Source of the DNA: Fusicatenibacter sp.
Lineage (GTDB): Bacteria > Bacillota > Clostridia > Lachnospirales > Lachnospiraceae
DNA: 64,000 nt
Assembly (NCBI GenBank): GCA_022766945.1
Contig: JALEOU010000042.1
Coordinates: 16,758-80,757, forward strand
Direction: 5' to 3'
A program made the position numbers and the translations under genes. Each line of letters opens with the position of its first letter. The first letter of the stretch is position 1. The notes beneath the pieces were generated by a model. It searched no databases. It was not told the origin of the DNA and saw only the letters and a list, made by a program, of their open reading frames with translations. This document shows, piece after piece, positions 52,353-60,764 of the stretch.

Positions 52353-52664
52353 GTGGTACAGGACGTAAAAGAAGTGAATTTTGAGGAACAGGTACTCGAC
52401 TGTGCAAAACCGGTGTTTGTGGATTTTTATGCCGACTGGTGCGGCCCCTGCAAAGCGATGGAACCCATTGTAAAGGAGATGGCGGAGGAGTTGCCCGGGA
52501 TCCGGTTTTGTCGTGTGGATGTAGAACAGGCGGTCAATGTGGCAGCACAGTATCGGATTATGTCGATTCCTACCTTTGCGCTGTTTCGAAACGGGAAGCT
52601 GATCAAGTCGGTTGTCGGGGCGATGGAAAAGGAAGAATTGCTTTTGGAGATTGCAGGTCACTAA
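52353..52664 (+). CDS. Thioredoxin
   Basis: This 103-residue thioredoxin has the redox site W-C-G-P-C (C30, C33), the conserved D-F-Y-A-D before it and the cis-proline S-I-P-T-F. It starts at GTG 52353, 6 nt after GGAGGT. It reduces protein disulfides in the cytoplasm. The sequence does not show whether it is the main thioredoxin of the cell. Confidence 0.93.
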   Translation: MVQDVKEVNFEEQVLDCAKPVFVDFYADWCGPCKAMEPIVKEMAEELPGIRFCRVDVEQAVNVAAQYRIMSIPTFALFRNGKLIKSVVGAMEKEELLLEIAGH

Positions 52665-52775
52665 AAAACTGGCGTTCGGTGTGGACACGAACTTCAAATA
52701 ATTACAAAAAGCTGTGTAAATTTTGAAGAAAATTTTGTAAATTTTAACAAAAGTGAAAATTTCTTAAAAATAGGG

Positions 52776-52804
52776 TTGATTTTTGTCAGACCATCACTTA
52801 TAAT
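52776..52804 (+). promoter_or_regulatory. tRNA-Lys promoter
   Basis: TTGATT (52776-52781), a 17-nt spacer and TATAAT (52799-52804) lie 44 nt before the tRNA. Confidence 0.8.
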
Positions 52805-52848
52805 TACTCTTGTGTTCCACGAAAGGGAACTACAAAAAACAAAAGAAT

Positions 52849-52921
52849 GCGCCTTTAGCTCAGTTGGTAGAGCAGTAGACTCTTAATCTATTTGTCCAGG
52901 GTTCGAGTCCCTGAAGGCGCA
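52849..52921 (+). tRNA. tRNA-Lys (anticodon CTT)
   Basis: The cloverleaf is complete. The acceptor stem is GCGCCTT/AAGGCGC and the D arm GCTCAGTTGGTAGAGC. The anticodon stem GTAGA/TCTAT has loop CTCTTAA, so the anticodon is CTT, reading the Lys codon AAG. The T arm is CAGGG-TTCGAGT-CCCTG. The discriminator is A, and CCA is not encoded. Confidence 0.96.
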
Positions 52922-52928
52922 TTGAAAA

Positions 52929-52976
52929 GCACTGTTTTTGCAGACGGTACGAGCTGCGGGGACGGTGTTTTTTTTC
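52929..52976 (+). terminator. Terminator after tRNA-Lys
   Basis: CACTGTTTTTGCAG pairs with CTGCGGGGACGGTG, including several G-U pairs, and is followed by eight T. It ends the single-tRNA transcript. Confidence 0.75.
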
Positions 52977-53055
52977 GCCTGAGGAAGCGTCCCGGGAGAC
53001 GGTAAAAACTGTGGGGACGGAAGTAAGTCACAAGTTGAGAAAAAAGAAGATTCAT

Positions 53056-53109
53056 CAGCCGGAGACATCTGTTTTTCGAGAGAAATTTCAGAGATCTCCG
53101 GCTGTTTTT
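53056..53109. terminator. Second hairpin downstream of tRNA-Lys
   Basis: CAGCCGGAGA (53056-53065) pairs with TCTCCGGCTG (53095-53104), followed by TTTTTG on the plus strand. It may back up the tRNA terminator or end the convergent aminotransferase message, which stops at 53189. Confidence 0.7.
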
Positions 53110-53188
53110 GAACGATTTCCGACTGGTTCCGGATCAGTTTGGATTTAGTTTCTGACGCAGGCGGGAATCACCTTCACCGGCAGCTGTT

Positions 53189-54547
53189 TTATTTTGTTAT
53201 GCAGGTGATAATTGCCTGCTCGAAGATGGCAAGGCCTGCCTCCAGCTGTTCGTCTGTGATCACGAGTGGAGCCAGAAAGCGAATGACATTGTTGTAAGTA
53301 CCTGCACCTTCAACCAGGAGACCGTGCTGTGCGCATTCGGCGATAATTGCAGCAGTCAGTTCCGGAGCGGGTTCTTTGGTTTCCTTGTTGACCACAAACT
53401 CAATACCGACCATGCCGCCAAGGCCTCTGACATCACCGACACAGTCATAGGTTTCTTTCCACTCATTGTAGCGTGCGGTTACTTTCTTTCCGATCGCAAG
53501 AGAACGGTCAGCCAGACGATCCCGCTCCATAATCTCGATGGTCTTAAGAGCGGCCGCACAGGCCAGGGCATTTCCGCAGAAGGTACCGCCGATGGTGCCG
53601 GGGGCCGGAGCCTCCATGATTTCGTCCCTTGCAATGATTGCGGAGAGCGGAACACCTGCCGCGATGGACTTGGCGGTAGCAATGATATCCGGCTCTACGC
53701 CCGCTTCTTTCCAGTACTCGGAAGCGAACATTCTTCCGGTTCTGCAGAATCCGGACTGCACTTCATCAGCGATCAGCAGAATTTTGTTTTCATCGCAGAT
53801 CTGGCGAACGGCTTTGATCCATTCGATGGGAGCAGGAATGAAGCCGCCCTCGCCCTGAAGCGGTTCCACAACCATAGCAGCGATGGTATCTGCAGGAGCA
53901 CACTGTTCAAAAACGGCTTTGATGGAATCGATATAATAATCACACTGCGCTGATTCCGGCATTCCGGTCGGATTCCGGTAATAATACGGGAACTGCGCAC
54001 GGAAGATACCATCCGGGAAAGGCCCCATATCGACTGCATAAGCCTTCTTGGAGGTCATGGACATGGTAAGCAGTGTCCTTCCATGGAAAGCACCGGAGAA
54101 AACAATGATATTGGGACGTTTGGTAAAAGCCTTTGCAATTTTGACTGCATTTTCATCCGCCTCGGCACCGCTGTTGGCGAAATAAGCTTTTTTGTGCTCA
54201 CCGCGGACCGGAGCGATTGAGGAGAGTTTTTCCGCAAGGGCAACATAGCCTTCGTGTGTCACGACATTAAACATACCGTGAAAGTATTTATCAGCCTGGG
54301 CTTTCACCGCTTCCACTACTTCCGGATGGGAATAACCGATATTCAGAACACCGACACCTCCGATCCAGTCCAGAAAACGGTTGCCGTCCACATCCTCGAT
54401 CATGGCGCCTTCTCCGCGCTCGATGACAACCGGATATCCGCAGCGAATTGCGCTGGGAGTGGCATCAGCTCTCCGGCTGATGATTTCCTGAGCCTTTGGG
54501 CCGGGAAGTGTCTCAGTTACAATTTTTGGCAAGTCAGTTCTTAACAT
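53189..54547 (-). CDS. gabT: 4-aminobutyrate aminotransferase-like class III aminotransferase
   Basis: This 452-residue PLP enzyme has N-S-G-A-E-A at 125-130, phosphate-cup residues F-H-G-R, the ring-binding D261 in I-A-D-E-V-Q and the Schiff-base K293 in T-A-K-S-I-A-A-G. It would move the amino group of GABA to 2-oxoglutarate, giving succinic semialdehyde. The nearby 4-hydroxybutyrate dehydrogenase and PucR-type regulator support GABA as substrate. Ornithine or 5-aminovalerate aminotransferase are possible alternatives. GAGGAGG lies before the ATG. Confidence 0.85.
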   Translation of the reverse strand: MLRTDLPKIVTETLPGPKAQEIISRRADATPSAIRCGYPVVIERGEGAMIEDVDGNRFLDWIGGVGVLNIGYSHPEVVEAVKAQADKYFHGMFNVVTHEGYVALAEKLSSIAPVRGEHKKAYFANSGAEADENAVKIAKAFTKRPNIIVFSGAFHGRTLLTMSMTSKKAYAVDMGPFPDGIFRAQFPYYYRNPTGMPESAQCDYYIDSIKAVFEQCAPADTIAAMVVEPLQGEGGFIPAPIEWIKAVRQICDENKILLIADEVQSGFCRTGRMFASEYWKEAGVEPDIIATAKSIAAGVPLSAIIARDEIMEAPAPGTIGGTFCGNALACAAALKTIEIMERDRLADRSLAIGKKVTARYNEWKETYDCVGDVRGLGGMVGIEFVVNKETKEPAPELTAAIIAECAQHGLLVEGAGTYNNVIRFLAPLVITDEQLEAGLAIFEQAIITCITK

Positions 54548-54656
54548 ACGAAAATCCTCCTCATGTATCTTGGGTTACCAGAGAAATGAGCCGAACGTCG
54601 ATTTTGCCCTTGGCTCATGTCATTCGCAGGGACGTGTATTCCTTCCGATAAGTCAC

Positions 54657-54685
54657 ATTATGAGTGGTGTGGGAGTTTTTTTCAA
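54657..54685 (-). promoter_or_regulatory. gabT promoter
   Basis: On the minus strand TTGAAA (54685-54680), a 17-nt spacer and CATAAT (54662-54657) lie about 110 nt before gabT. The leader contains ATGAGCC/GGCTCAT, a 7-bp inverted repeat (54586-54618). Confidence 0.6.
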
Positions 54686-54752
54686 TATTCACGGCATACA
54701 AGTTTCGGACTGGGGTTTGTGCTTACAGCATAAGAAAATCGGAAAATGCAGT

Positions 54753-54782
54753 TTGACGCGGGCTTGTTCTGCGGGATATAAT
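54753..54782 (+). promoter_or_regulatory. Promoter of the PucR-type regulator
   Basis: TTGACG (54753-54758), an 18-nt spacer and TATAAT (54777-54782) lie 52 nt before the regulator gene. It is back to back with the gabT promoter. Confidence 0.7.
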
Positions 54783-54834
54783 GGGATAAAATTGTGCGGC
54801 ATGTGTGTCGAAAGGAACGAGATGGAGGTGCAGG

Positions 54835-56025
54835 ATGGCGTTTACACTGGGAGAGGTTTATACGGCGACGAAGTCCAGATATCATCTGGAACTGGTGGCA
54901 GGAGATGCGGGACTTTCCAGAATTCTGAACTGGGTTTATATTTCGGAGGATTTGAATACAGCGGATTTTCTTCAGGGAGGAGAACTGGTGATTACCACGG
55001 GGGTCAGCAGCGGAAGTACAAAGGACTGGCTGTATCATTTTCTGGAGACGATGATTTCCCGTGAGACCTGCGGGGTGATCCTCAATATGGGGAAGTATCT
55101 TCATTCGGAGGATCTCACAGAGGAGATTCTTTCTCTGTGCGAGAAACATAACTACGCGCTTTTTACCATGCCCTGGGAGGTGCATATTTATGATATTACC
55201 AGAGATTATTATGACCGGATTTTTAAAGACACGGCGGATTCCGGAGAGATTGCCGCTGCTTTTTTCAGCGTGATCTACAGAGACAGTGACTATGCGAAGA
55301 GTATCCATGTGCTGGAGGACAATGGCTATTCCGTCTCCGGCAGATACTGTGTTGCCGTGACAGAGATGGAACATGTGCAGGATCCGTCCAGGACATTTGC
55401 GGAGTATTTGCCGAGAATCAGCTACCGACTCAGCAGTTACCGAAGCGAGCATGCTCTTCCTTTTGTGCTGCTTCATACCAGGAGAAACCTGGTTCTGATC
55501 TGGCAGGAATGTAATGGAGAAGTGCTGCGTGAAAGTATGGAGTGGATCAATGAGCAGATTGGCAGACTGTGTCCGGAATTTGAATTAAAGACAGGAATCG
55601 GAGGCGTAGCCGTGTCTCTGCCTCAGCTAAAGGCAAGCTATTGCCAGGCAATGGCTGCGATTTCCATGGCGAAGTACAGAGGAACCGGGCTGTATGATTA
55701 CGAAGAGATGGGGTTCTTTAAACTGTTGCTGGCGATCGATGACATTGCTCTTCTTAGGGATTATGCGGAGCAGAGACTGGGAAGCCTCTGGGAATATGAC
55801 AGGGAACATGGCAGCAGCTACGCGGAGACACTGCACCAGTATCTGCTGCACGGGGGAAGCATCCAGGCTGTCGCAGCCGCGCTGTACTGCCACCGGAACA
55901 CCGTAAATTACCGGATCCGTATGCTTCGGGAGTATTTTGGACTGAAGCTGGATGATCCGATGTGGCAGTACGATCTGATGACCGCGTTTCTGATCCGTGA
56001 ATATCTGGAAATCATGGGAAAATAG
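54835..56025 (+). CDS. PucR/CdaR-type transcriptional regulator
   Basis: The 396-residue protein has an N-terminal PucR domain (about 1-125; G-D-A-G-L-S-R-I-L-N-W-V-Y and G-E-L-V-I-T-T-G), a middle GGDEF-like region and a C-terminal HTH_30 (V-A-A-A-L-Y-C-H-R-N-T-V-N-Y-R-I). That layout is typical of PucR-type purine or GABA-pathway activators. It starts at ATG 54835 after GGAGGTG. It is divergent from gabT and convergent with the 4-hydroxybutyrate dehydrogenase gene, so both are likely targets (inference). Confidence 0.88.
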   Translation: MAFTLGEVYTATKSRYHLELVAGDAGLSRILNWVYISEDLNTADFLQGGELVITTGVSSGSTKDWLYHFLETMISRETCGVILNMGKYLHSEDLTEEILSLCEKHNYALFTMPWEVHIYDITRDYYDRIFKDTADSGEIAAAFFSVIYRDSDYAKSIHVLEDNGYSVSGRYCVAVTEMEHVQDPSRTFAEYLPRISYRLSSYRSEHALPFVLLHTRRNLVLIWQECNGEVLRESMEWINEQIGRLCPEFELKTGIGGVAVSLPQLKASYCQAMAAISMAKYRGTGLYDYEEMGFFKLLLAIDDIALLRDYAEQRLGSLWEYDREHGSSYAETLHQYLLHGGSIQAVAAALYCHRNTVNYRIRMLREYFGLKLDDPMWQYDLMTAFLIREYLEIMGK

Positions 56026-56044
56026 ACGGATAACCTGGGATACA

Positions 56045-57160
56045 TTAATAGAGTTCCCGGTAGATCCCCCTTACCGTCCCCTCATCGAGCACAGTGTAGT
56101 TGTTCGCCATCAGACGGCCCTGTTTTGTCATCACAGTGTGTGTGAAGGTGTCAATGTCGTCCCTGGTCATGCCGTACTCGTGAAGCGGTTTTTTCGGAAG
56201 CATATGATTCAGAAGCTTTTCCAGCTCTTCATAGACGGTGTCGGTGCCGCATCCGAGAATTTTGGCCAGATACGCATCCAGAAGGGCGATGCTGCCTTCC
56301 GGTTTCAGACGTTTGTAGGTTTTGTAGACACCGGTGAACATCGCATAATTGGCTTCACCGTGAGGCACATGGTAAGCTGCGCCAAGCGGGTAACTCATGG
56401 CGTGAACTGCTGCGCAGCCGGCGTTTCCAAACGCAATACCGGCATATGTGCTGGCGGTGAGCAGATCAGGGAGAATCTGTTTTCTGGAATCCGGTCCGTG
56501 CTCAACGAGATACTGGTAGCCGTTCAGGATCATCTTCATGGCTTGCATCGAATACATGCGTGTAAAATCACTGGCTTTTGGCGAAGTGAAGGATTCGATG
56601 GAGTGAATCAGCGCATCAATGGAGCTGGTCGCAAAGAAACGCATCGGAAGATTGGAGAGAAGTTCCGGGATGAGGACGGCGTCATCGGCATACAGTTCAT
56701 CGGAGGCGAGACCGAGCTTTGTGTTTTTGGAAGTCAGTTCCAGGATGGAGATATTGGTCACTTCGCTTCCTGTGCCGCAGGTGGTTGGCACGAGAACCAG
56801 TTTTTTCGTCTTGCGGATTTCCAGTTTGTGCTCATAAAGATCACAGACGGGAGAGAGATTCTTCAGAGCGAAAAGTTTTGCCACATCCAGAATCGTGCCG
56901 CCGCCCACGGCAATGACCCGTTCATACCGGAGATCCTTGATTTCCCGGCTGATGCCTTCCACCATAAGATCGGTGGGCTCTCCGGATCCATAATTACGGT
57001 AGTGAATGACAACGGCACCGTCGGTATGTCCTTTGAAATAGGTTTCGTAGGCAGATTCGCTGATAAAGAGAAGATCCCCTTTTCCGATTTTAAAGTCGGT
57101 GCAGAAATCGGTGGTTTTTTCATATTGTCTGATCGTTGGAACAATCCGGAATGAATACAT
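56045..57160 (-). CDS. 4hbD: Iron-containing alcohol dehydrogenase, 4-hydroxybutyrate dehydrogenase
   Basis: This 371-residue group III alcohol dehydrogenase has nucleotide loop G-G-G-T-I-L-D-V-A-K, the motif P-T-T-C-G-T-G-S-E-V-T-N and metal-binding His/Asp residues in S-S-I-D-A-L-I-H-S-I-E and G-A-A-Y-H-V-P-H-G-E-A. The whole reads as clostridial 4-hydroxybutyrate dehydrogenase, which reduces succinic semialdehyde with NADH. With gabT it completes GABA to 4-hydroxybutyrate. An AGGAGG site precedes the ATG. The stop codon lies 20 nt from the PucR gene end. Confidence 0.87.
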   Translation of the reverse strand: MYSFRIVPTIRQYEKTTDFCTDFKIGKGDLLFISESAYETYFKGHTDGAVVIHYRNYGSGEPTDLMVEGISREIKDLRYERVIAVGGGTILDVAKLFALKNLSPVCDLYEHKLEIRKTKKLVLVPTTCGTGSEVTNISILELTSKNTKLGLASDELYADDAVLIPELLSNLPMRFFATSSIDALIHSIESFTSPKASDFTRMYSMQAMKMILNGYQYLVEHGPDSRKQILPDLLTASTYAGIAFGNAGCAAVHAMSYPLGAAYHVPHGEANYAMFTGVYKTYKRLKPEGSIALLDAYLAKILGCGTDTVYEELEKLLNHMLPKKPLHEYGMTRDDIDTFTHTVMTKQGRLMANNYTVLDEGTVRGIYRELY

Positions 57161-57246
57161 AAATTATACCTCCTGCTGTTTTGGAATCAACAGCCTTTTT
57201 CGCGAAAAATGGCTGTCTGCTCTTCGTTTTTCGAGTCCCTTGACTC

Positions 57247-57255
57247 ATTATATCA
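57247..57255 (-). promoter_or_regulatory. Extended -10 promoter of 4hbD
   Basis: On the minus strand TGATATAAT (57255-57247) is an extended -10 box. No good -35 is seen. It is 87 nt before the start codon. Confidence 0.5.
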
Positions 57256-57441
57256 CGCCCAAAGGAACATGTATCCGTCCGAACAGGCTAAAAACGGAAG
57301 AAAGATTTGGGCTGAGAGCACAAGAAAATGGAAGAAATCCTGGCAAATATGAGAAAAAGAGGGACTTTCTATGTGCATGATGGATTACTGATTTTAATTA
57401 CAACTACGTATTTACAGGAATATTTTACCGGATTTCAATCA

Positions 57442-57470
57442 TTGTGAATTCACATTTCATGAGGTATTCT
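57442..57470 (+). promoter_or_regulatory. Possible nhaC promoter with TGTGAATTCACA palindrome
   Basis: TTGTGA (57442-57447), a 17-nt spacer and TATTCT (57465-57470) form a moderate promoter. A perfect 12-bp palindrome TGTGAATTCACA (57443-57454) covers its -35 box and may be a regulator site. The rest of 57256-57441 shows nothing recognisable. Confidence 0.5.
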
Positions 57471-57504
57471 ATAGATAATTCATCAAACAGATCAACGTAC
57501 AAAG

Positions 57505-57542
57505 ATGTATTTTCGGCAGAGCTCCCGGAGATACATTTTTTG
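57505..57542 (+). terminator. First terminator-like hairpin in the nhaC leader
   Basis: ATGTAT (57505-57510) and inner CGG pair with CCG and ATACAT (57531-57536), followed by six T. Confidence 0.6.
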
Positions 57543-57621
57543 CGTTACGGAAGAAACCTTTGTGCGGACTCCGGCGGGAAAGCAAGAGAAACAGATGAAA
57601 GAAAAATGATAGGGTAAGTGC

Positions 57622-57668
57622 AAGGATGCACCGTTTTCGTTTTGCGAAAGCTGTGCGTCCTTTTTTAC
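57622..57668 (+). terminator. Second terminator hairpin in the nhaC leader
   Basis: AAGGATGCACCGTTTTCG (57622-57639) pairs with CGAAAGCTGTGCGTCCTT (57645-57662), with one bulged region and a 5-nt loop, then a T run. It ends 52 nt before the start codon. Confidence 0.85.
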
Positions 57669-57719
57669 GGAAGCAGGAAAACCGCCGGGTTTGGCGTTTC
57701 CGGGAAAGGAGATAAGAAG

Positions 57720-59075
57720 ATGTCAAATGGTTTGATCGCAATATTTATTATTCTGGTGATTATCGTAGGTGCGATTGCTACCAGAAGATGTATGGAATTT
57801 CTGCTCGGAGGCTCCCTGATCGCAGCAATATTCCTCTACGGAAAGGATTTTCTGGGAGAGTGGTGTGTTTTGCTGCAGAATGTGCTGGCGAAAAATGTCT
57901 GGATTGTACTTGTGTGCGGACTGTTCGGAAGTCTGATCACACTGCTTCAGGAATCCAAAGGCACGTTTGGGTTCGCAAAACTGATCTCAAAATTCTGTAA
58001 TACAGAAAGAAAAACACTTCTGACCACGTTTATTATGGGTGTTCTGATCTTTGTGGATGATTATCTGAATGTTCTCTCCATCGGAGTCTGCATGAAAAAT
58101 GTGTATGACAAGAGAAAAATCCCGAGAGAGACACTGGCCTATATGCTGGATGCCACAGGAGCACCGGTCTGTGTACTTCTTCCGTTTTCTACCTGGGCCG
58201 TTTTCTATGCAAGCCTTTTTGCAGAGCAGGAAAGCGTGAAGGCGCTCGGCTATGCTACCGGAATACAGGCCTATATCCGCGCCATTCCCTTCTGTTTTTA
58301 TCCGATTATTACACTGATTATTGTTGTTCTTTTTGCGCTTGGAATTATGCCAAAGCTTGGCGCGATGAAGAAAGCTTATCAGCGTGTGGAAGAGACGGGA
58401 AAAGTCTACAGTGATGCCAGCCGGAAATACAATCATTCAGACCGGATCGGTTATGAAGAAGAAGGAAACATCTGGAATTTTGTGATTCCGATGGTGGTTC
58501 TGGTGGTGATTGCCATTGCAACCAGTGATCTTCTGCTTGCTGTGGTCGTTTCTCTTCTGGTGTGCTATTTCCTGTATGTGCCGAGAAAAGTGATGAGCAC
58601 AGATGAATTCTTCAACCTGGTGATCAAAGGCTTTGCTGACATGCTGCCGATTCTGACGCTTCTTGTGATTGCGTTTGTCCTTCAGAAGGTGACAGAAGGT
58701 CTTGGCATGACAGAGTTCATTATCGAGATTATGGAGCCGCTGCTCAAAGGTTCCTGGTTCCCGGCAATTGCGTTTGTGCTGGTTGCAGCGCTCACCTTCT
58801 GTACCGGATCTCTGTGGGGCATGAGTGCGGTGGTTGCACCGATTGTATTTCCTCTGGGAGCAGCAATTGGGGCGAATCCGATTCTGATCATGGCAGCCAT
58901 CATTTCCGGCGGTGCGTTTGGAAGCCACGCCTGCTTTTACACAGACGCGACGCTGCTGTCCTCCACCAGCGCGGGAATTGACAATATTGAGCACGCACTT
59001 TCCCAGCTGCCGTACGTCATCATCGCCTGTGTTCTGTCGGTGATCGCATTTTTGATCTGCGGTTTTGTGATATGA
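57720..59075 (+). CDS. NhaC-type Na+/H+ antiporter family protein
   Basis: This 451-residue membrane protein has about 11 helices and matches the Na_H_antiporter/NhaC family. Motifs are F-V-D-D-Y-L-N-V-L-S-I-G, D-A-T-G-A-P-V-C-V-L-L-P-F-S-T-W and a late G-S-H-A-C-F-Y-T-D-A-T-L-L. Members exchange sodium, or small organic acids and amines, for protons. Its place with polyamine and amidohydrolase genes suggests an organic substrate such as a polyamine or amino acid (inference). The start ATG 57720 follows AAAGGAGA; the reading frame is open back to 57618 without a site. A long leader with two terminators precedes it. Confidence 0.85.
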   Translation: MSNGLIAIFIILVIIVGAIATRRCMEFLLGGSLIAAIFLYGKDFLGEWCVLLQNVLAKNVWIVLVCGLFGSLITLLQESKGTFGFAKLISKFCNTERKTLLTTFIMGVLIFVDDYLNVLSIGVCMKNVYDKRKIPRETLAYMLDATGAPVCVLLPFSTWAVFYASLFAEQESVKALGYATGIQAYIRAIPFCFYPIITLIIVVLFALGIMPKLGAMKKAYQRVEETGKVYSDASRKYNHSDRIGYEEEGNIWNFVIPMVVLVVIAIATSDLLLAVVVSLLVCYFLYVPRKVMSTDEFFNLVIKGFADMLPILTLLVIAFVLQKVTEGLGMTEFIIEIMEPLLKGSWFPAIAFVLVAALTFCTGSLWGMSAVVAPIVFPLGAAIGANPILIMAAIISGGAFGSHACFYTDATLLSSTSAGIDNIEHALSQLPYVIIACVLSVIAFLICGFVI

Positions 59076-59116
59076 GTGCGTAAAAGAAAATGGGAGAGTG
59101 ATTGGGAGGAAACAAA

Positions 59117-60739
59117 ATGGAACAGTATCTGATCAGAAGCAAAAATATATTTACAGGATTAAGAGATGCTCCGGAATCTGCCGCAATCGCGGTAGAGGGA
59201 AAGTCGATCCGAAAAGTACTTCCGTGGGACTATACAGAGGAAACACCCTATGCACAGTGGCCGCTGTATGATTACGGGGAGCAGCTGATTCTTCCGTCCT
59301 TTATCGATGCGCATACGCATCTGTTCTCCGGTGCGATTAATGCCAGTGACTATGTGTGCGATACGTTAGGGCAGGGAAAATCCCAGGAGGAATGTGTGGA
59401 GATCATCAAAAAGTTTGCCGATGAACATCCGGATCAGAAAAGAATCCGTGGAGCCGGATGGTTTGTGGGAAACTGGAATGATGCGCCGATGCCTGACAAG
59501 CGAAGTCTGGATGCAGCCATTCCCGACCGGCCGGTTTACCTGCAGTGTGCGGATGCGCACAGTTTCTGGCTGAATTCGGCGGCTCTTCTGGAAGCAGGGA
59601 TTGATCCGGATCTGGAGCTGGAAAATGGCGTCATCTGCAAGTTTGACAATGGAGAGCTGAGCGGACTTCTCCTGGAACCGGCGGCCTGTGCGCCTGCCAC
59701 GGAAAAATATATGGAATTTTCGGATGAAGAATTAAGAGAGATCAATCGGAATTTCCAGAAAATCCTGGCATCCTGTGGAATCGCAGGAGCCAGCGAGATG
59801 TTTGCCGATGATTATGTTCCGGACACTTACCGAAGATATGAGATCTTAAAAAAACTGGATGAAGAGGAAGGGCTCTGTGCACAGATATATGCCTACACAA
59901 AACTGTTCGGGTATACGGATTTCACCCCGTATTTTGAGATGAAAAAACACTTTACCTCGGAACATTTTCACATTCAGGGAGTGAAAGGATTTGTCGACGG
60001 CGTGACGGAGACCTACACCGGTCTGCTGTTGGAGCCGTATGAGGATCGTCCCTGGACCTGCGGGGACGGCCTGCCGCTGTGGCCGCAGGAGAAAATGCAG
60101 GAGGAAATCATAGCGGCGAATCGGTCGGGAATTCAGGTACGGCTGCACTGTATCGGAGACGGCTCTGTGCGTATGGCACTGGATATGTATGAAAATTCCA
60201 GGAAAGTCAATGGGGAACAGAATCTGTACAATACGGTGGAGCACATCGAGAATATTCATCCGCTGGACATTCCAAGATTTGCCGAACTGAATGTCATTCC
60301 CTCCATGCAGCCCTATCATCTGACACTGTCCAACAATGACAAGATTTTCCGGATTGGTGCCGCGCGCTGTCAGTATGAATGGCCGATCCGGACAATTCTG
60401 GAGCATGGCGGACAGATTGCGATCGGGACAGACTATCCGGTGGTTACCATCAATCCGTTCGTGACACTCTATGCGGCGGTGACAAGAAAGGATGACGAGG
60501 GTATTCCCACAGGACATAATCCCTGGGAGAAACTGGAACTGAATCAGGCGATACGTGCCTATACCCTTGGAGCCGCAAAAGTTTATCACGCCGATGACAA
60601 AACGGGAACACTGGAAGAGGGAAAAATGGCAAATCTGATCGTACTGGATACGAATCTTTTTACCTGCCGCGAGGAGGAGATTCCATCAACGAAGATCTGC
60701 GTAAACTATTTTGAAGGAAAGAAAATATACCAGCAGTAA
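59117..60739 (+). CDS. Amidohydrolase family 3 (YtcJ-like) metallo-hydrolase
   Basis: This 540-residue TIM-barrel metal hydrolase has the metal motif D-A-H-T-H-L, a core with G-V-K-G-F-V-D-G-V-T-E-T, H-C-I-G-D-G-S, and I-A-I-G-T-D-Y-P-V near the C-terminus. The family includes N-acyl-amino acid and exocyclic amide hydrolases; the exact substrate is unknown. The start ATG 59117 follows GGGAGGA by 6 nt. It is 41 nt after the antiporter gene, so uptake and hydrolysis of one compound are likely linked. Confidence 0.85.
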   Translation: MEQYLIRSKNIFTGLRDAPESAAIAVEGKSIRKVLPWDYTEETPYAQWPLYDYGEQLILPSFIDAHTHLFSGAINASDYVCDTLGQGKSQEECVEIIKKFADEHPDQKRIRGAGWFVGNWNDAPMPDKRSLDAAIPDRPVYLQCADAHSFWLNSAALLEAGIDPDLELENGVICKFDNGELSGLLLEPAACAPATEKYMEFSDEELREINRNFQKILASCGIAGASEMFADDYVPDTYRRYEILKKLDEEEGLCAQIYAYTKLFGYTDFTPYFEMKKHFTSEHFHIQGVKGFVDGVTETYTGLLLEPYEDRPWTCGDGLPLWPQEKMQEEIIAANRSGIQVRLHCIGDGSVRMALDMYENSRKVNGEQNLYNTVEHIENIHPLDIPRFAELNVIPSMQPYHLTLSNNDKIFRIGAARCQYEWPIRTILEHGGQIAIGTDYPVVTINPFVTLYAAVTRKDDEGIPTGHNPWEKLELNQAIRAYTLGAAKVYHADDKTGTLEEGKMANLIVLDTNLFTCREEEIPSTKICVNYFEGKKIYQQ

Positions 60740-60764
60740 CAAAGACTGCAGAAAAGAGGTTATT

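Noticed and set aside
55997..57154. Plus-strand reading of 385 codons
   Set aside because: It is antisense to 4-hydroxybutyrate dehydrogenase, which has clear motifs.
57469..57741. Minus-strand 90-codon reading before nhaC
   Set aside because: It runs across leader hairpins and T runs and has no ribosome site.
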